Origin: Polynucleobacter sp. MG-6-Vaara-E2
GTDB lineage: Bacteria; Pseudomonadota; Gammaproteobacteria; Burkholderiales; Burkholderiaceae
Length of the DNA: 64,000 nt
NCBI RefSeq assembly: GCF_018687695.1
Contig: NZ_CP061303.1
Location: 124,001 to 188,000 of the forward strand
Reading direction: 5' to 3'
In this document: positions 62,340 to 64,000 of the stretch, piece by piece
Layout of the letters: each line of letters begins with the position of its first letter
How positions within the stretch are numbered: position 1 is the first letter of the stretch
Translations under genes and position numbers: made by a program
The notes under the pieces: generated by a model
Database searches by the model: none
Seen by the model: the letters and a program-made list of their open reading frames with translations, nothing else
Told to the model about the DNA's origin: nothing

Positions 62340-62651
62340 ATGTACGCGGTCATAAAAACCGGTGGCAAACAGTATAAAGTTGCTGCAGGCGAAAAATTGA
62401 AAATAGAACAGATACCAGCGGAAATCGGCAGCGAAATCACTCTTGACCAAGTCCTCGCCGTTGGCGAAGGCGCTTCACTGAAATTGGGTGATCCATTGGT
62501 TAATGGTGCAGCTGTGATGGCCACTGTCGTCTCCCAAGGACGTCACGATAAAGTGACAATCTTTAAGATGCGCCGTCGCAAGCATTATCAAAAGCACCAA
62601 GGCCATCGTCAGAATTTCACTGAAATTTTGATCAACACGATTAAAGCCTAA
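62340..62651 (+). CDS. rplU: Ribosomal protein bL21
   Basis: A large-subunit protein binding 23S rRNA. ATG 62340 gives 103 residues, MYAVIKTGGKQYKVAAGEKLKIEQI, ending in KMRRRKHYQKHQGHRQNFTEILINTI with the basic rRNA-contact motif. The frame runs open 15 bases further upstream. It is first in rplU-rpmA, behind a consensus promoter. Confidence 0.98.
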   Translation: MYAVIKTGGKQYKVAAGEKLKIEQIPAEIGSEITLDQVLAVGEGASLKLGDPLVNGAAVMATVVSQGRHDKVTIFKMRRRKHYQKHQGHRQNFTEILINTIKA

Positions 62652-62670
62652 TTCAGGGTAGGAGAAAGAT

Positions 62671-62931
62671 ATGGCACAGAAAAAAGGCGGCGGCTCAACA
62701 CGAAATGGCCGTGATTCAGAATCGAAACGCTTAGGCGTTAAGGTATTTGGCGGCGAGCATATTAATGCTGGCAGTATCATTATTCGTCAACGTGGCACAC
62801 GTGTTCATCCAGGTGCTAACGTTGGTATTGGTAAAGATCACACTTTGTTCGCCTTAATTGACGGTCAAGTGGAATTCGGCGTTAAGGGTGCCTTGAAGAA
62901 GGCCCAAGTTTCAGTTTTGCCTCGTTCATAA
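62671..62931 (+). CDS. rpmA: Ribosomal protein bL27
   Basis: A large-subunit protein near the peptidyl transferase centre. There are 86 residues: AQKKGGGSTRNGRDSESKRLGVKVFGG and IIRQRGTRVHPGANVGIGKDHTLFAL. TAGGAGAAAG precedes the ATG. It follows rplU by 19 bases. The next gene, obgE, is separated by a hairpin. Confidence 0.98.
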   Translation: MAQKKGGGSTRNGRDSESKRLGVKVFGGEHINAGSIIIRQRGTRVHPGANVGIGKDHTLFALIDGQVEFGVKGALKKAQVSVLPRS

Positions 62932-62988
62932 GGCGCCTGACTGAGACTCGTTTGATTCAGATTTACTCCGAATTTAACTCTTAGGAAC

Positions 62989-63015
62989 AGGCCTCGCTAA
63001 GCGAGGCCTTTTTTA
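62989..63015 (+). terminator. Terminator-like hairpin between rpmA and obgE
   Basis: AGGCCTCGC, TAA and GCGAGGCCT with a following T run (63009-63014). It ends only 3-4 bases before the obgE ATG, and the only GAGG that could bind the ribosome (63003-63006) is inside its right arm. It may end the rpmA transcript, or limit obgE translation, or both. Confidence 0.8.
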
Positions 63016-63018
63016 TTC

Positions 63019-64000
63019 ATGAAATTTATAGACGAAGCACGCATTGAAGTCATAGCCGGCCAGGGTGGTGCCGGGAGTGCCTCTATGCGCCGCGAAAAGT
63101 TTATTGAATTTGGCGGTCCTGATGGAGGCGACGGTGGCAAAGGCGGAAGTGTCTGGGCAATTGCTGACCGCAACATCAATACGTTGATTGATTACCGCTA
63201 CGCTAAAACACACACCGCAAAAAATGGTGAACCTGGGCGTGGTGCCGACTGTTATGGTCGCGCCGGTGACGATATTGAATTGCGTATGCCAGTTGGCACC
63301 ATCATTTCTGATTACGAAACTGGTGAGCCTATTGCTGATTTAACTACCCATGGCGAACGTTTGTGTTTAGCGCAAGGCGGCGTTGGTGGTTGGGGCAATA
63401 TTCACTTTAAGAGCTCTACCAATAGAGCGCCACGTCAAAAAACCAATGGGAAGCCTGGTGAACGACGCAAACTAAAGCTTGAATTAAAAGTACTGGCTGA
63501 TGTTGGTTTATTGGGTATGCCAAACGCTGGTAAATCAACTTTGATCACTGCCGTTTCAAATGCGAGACCAAAAATTGCAGACTATCCATTTACAACTTTG
63601 CATCCTAACCTCGGTGTAGTGCGTGTAGGTAATGAGCGCAGTTTTGTGATTGCGGATATTCCTGGATTGATTGAGGGTGCGGCTGAAGGTGCTGGTCTAG
63701 GCCACCGCTTCTTGCGCCATTTGCAACGCACAGGTGTTCTCTTGCATTTGGTTGATATCGCACCATTTGATGAGAATGTAGATCCAGTTGCCGATGCCAA
63801 TGCCATCGTGAATGAATTGCGCAAATACGATGAGGCCTTAGTTGAGAAACCACGCTGGTTGGTGCTCAATAAGGTCGATATGATTCCTGAAGAGGATCGT
63901 AAGAAAGTGGTTGCTGATTTTGTTAAAAAGTTTAAGTGGAAAGGTCCTGTATTTGAGATCTCTGCTTTGACTGGCATGGGTTGCGATAAGCTTTGCTATT
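63019..64000 (+). CDS. obgE: GTPase Obg, C-terminus cut by window edge
   Basis: An essential ribosome-assembly and stress GTPase. MKFIDEARIEVIAGQGGAGSASMRREKFIEFGGPDGGDGGKGG is the glycine-rich Obg fold; the G domain follows with GLLGMPNAGKSTLI, TLHPNLGVVRV, DIPGLIEGAAEGAGLG and NKVDM. 327 codons are present; the full protein is usually 340-390, so the C-terminal tail is lost beyond 64000. Confidence 0.97.
   Translation, partial: MKFIDEARIEVIAGQGGAGSASMRREKFIEFGGPDGGDGGKGGSVWAIADRNINTLIDYRYAKTHTAKNGEPGRGADCYGRAGDDIELRMPVGTIISDYETGEPIADLTTHGERLCLAQGGVGGWGNIHFKSSTNRAPRQKTNGKPGERRKLKLELKVLADVGLLGMPNAGKSTLITAVSNARPKIADYPFTTLHPNLGVVRVGNERSFVIADIPGLIEGAAEGAGLGHRFLRHLQRTGVLLHLVDIAPFDENVDPVADANAIVNELRKYDEALVEKPRWLVLNKVDMIPEEDRKKVVADFVKKFKWKGPVFEISALTGMGCDKLCY

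Noticed and set aside
1..64000. Defence system, prophage, integron or transposon
   Set aside because: Every stretch is accounted for by conserved housekeeping or single accessory genes; no integrase, transposase, repeat array or composition break was seen.

Overview
The window reads as the chromosome of a free-living betaproteobacterium of the Burkholderiaceae, most likely Polynucleobacter or a close relative. This is inferred from moderate G+C, tight gene packing with many ATGA-type overlaps, and familiar Burkholderiales gene neighbourhoods (rpe-trpEGDC beside apaG-mltA; a complete mraZ-to-ftsZ cluster followed by lpxC and secA; pilBCD-coaE-zapD; ispB divergent from rplU-rpmA-obgE). No database search was possible. 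I saw no tRNA, rRNA, insertion sequence, prophage or CRISPR array. No gap between genes exceeds about 300 bases, and the largest is 21789-22083.

Layout. 1-7230: hemA (truncated by the window edge), a small membrane protein, a leftward group (ubiquinone-type hydroxylase, dsbC, M61 peptidase, ung) and ychF. 7300-8348: a MarR-like regulator divergent from a membrane protein, with a 10-bp-arm palindrome between them. 8329-12972: leftward rpe-trpE-trpG-trpD-trpC. 13022-16654: apaG, a previously easy-to-miss 37-residue membrane protein, mltA, an enoyl-CoA hydratase and an M20 amidohydrolase. 16728-21788: bioA-bioF-bioD leftward, bioB and coq7 rightward.

22084-39550: the division and cell wall (dcw) cluster mraZ-rsmH-ftsL-ftsI-murE-murF-mraY-murD-ftsW-murG-murC-ddl-ftsQ-ftsA-ftsZ, nearly all translationally overlapping. 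Together these make lipid II, flip and polymerise it and build the septum. It is followed by a peroxiredoxin, lpxC, an opposite-strand dciA-like gene and secA. The 295-bp region before mraZ is the most structured non-coding DNA in the window: a near-consensus LexA-type dyad, two further inverted repeats, a sigma70-like promoter and three MraZ-type repeats spaced 10 bp apart.

44626-55148: a two-subunit molybdenum hydroxylase, argJ, a DUF815 ATPase, a mutT-like Nudix gene, then leftward CorC-like protein-pilB-pilC-pilD-coaE-zapD, in which the three pilus assembly proteins are all shorter than usual. 55277-64000: ogt, a stand-alone squalene-synthase-like gene, a sodium:solute symporter, a panE-like reductase, a fumarylacetoacetate-hydrolase-family protein, a selenium-free GrdB-like protein, ispB, rplU, rpmA and obgE (truncated by the window edge).

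The window is overwhelmingly housekeeping. I found no convincing new defence or mobile system. The items most worth a second look are the pre-mraZ control region, the 37-residue membrane protein, the MarR-like/palindrome/membrane-protein unit, the Cys-form GrdB homologue and the hairpin that covers the obgE ribosome binding region.
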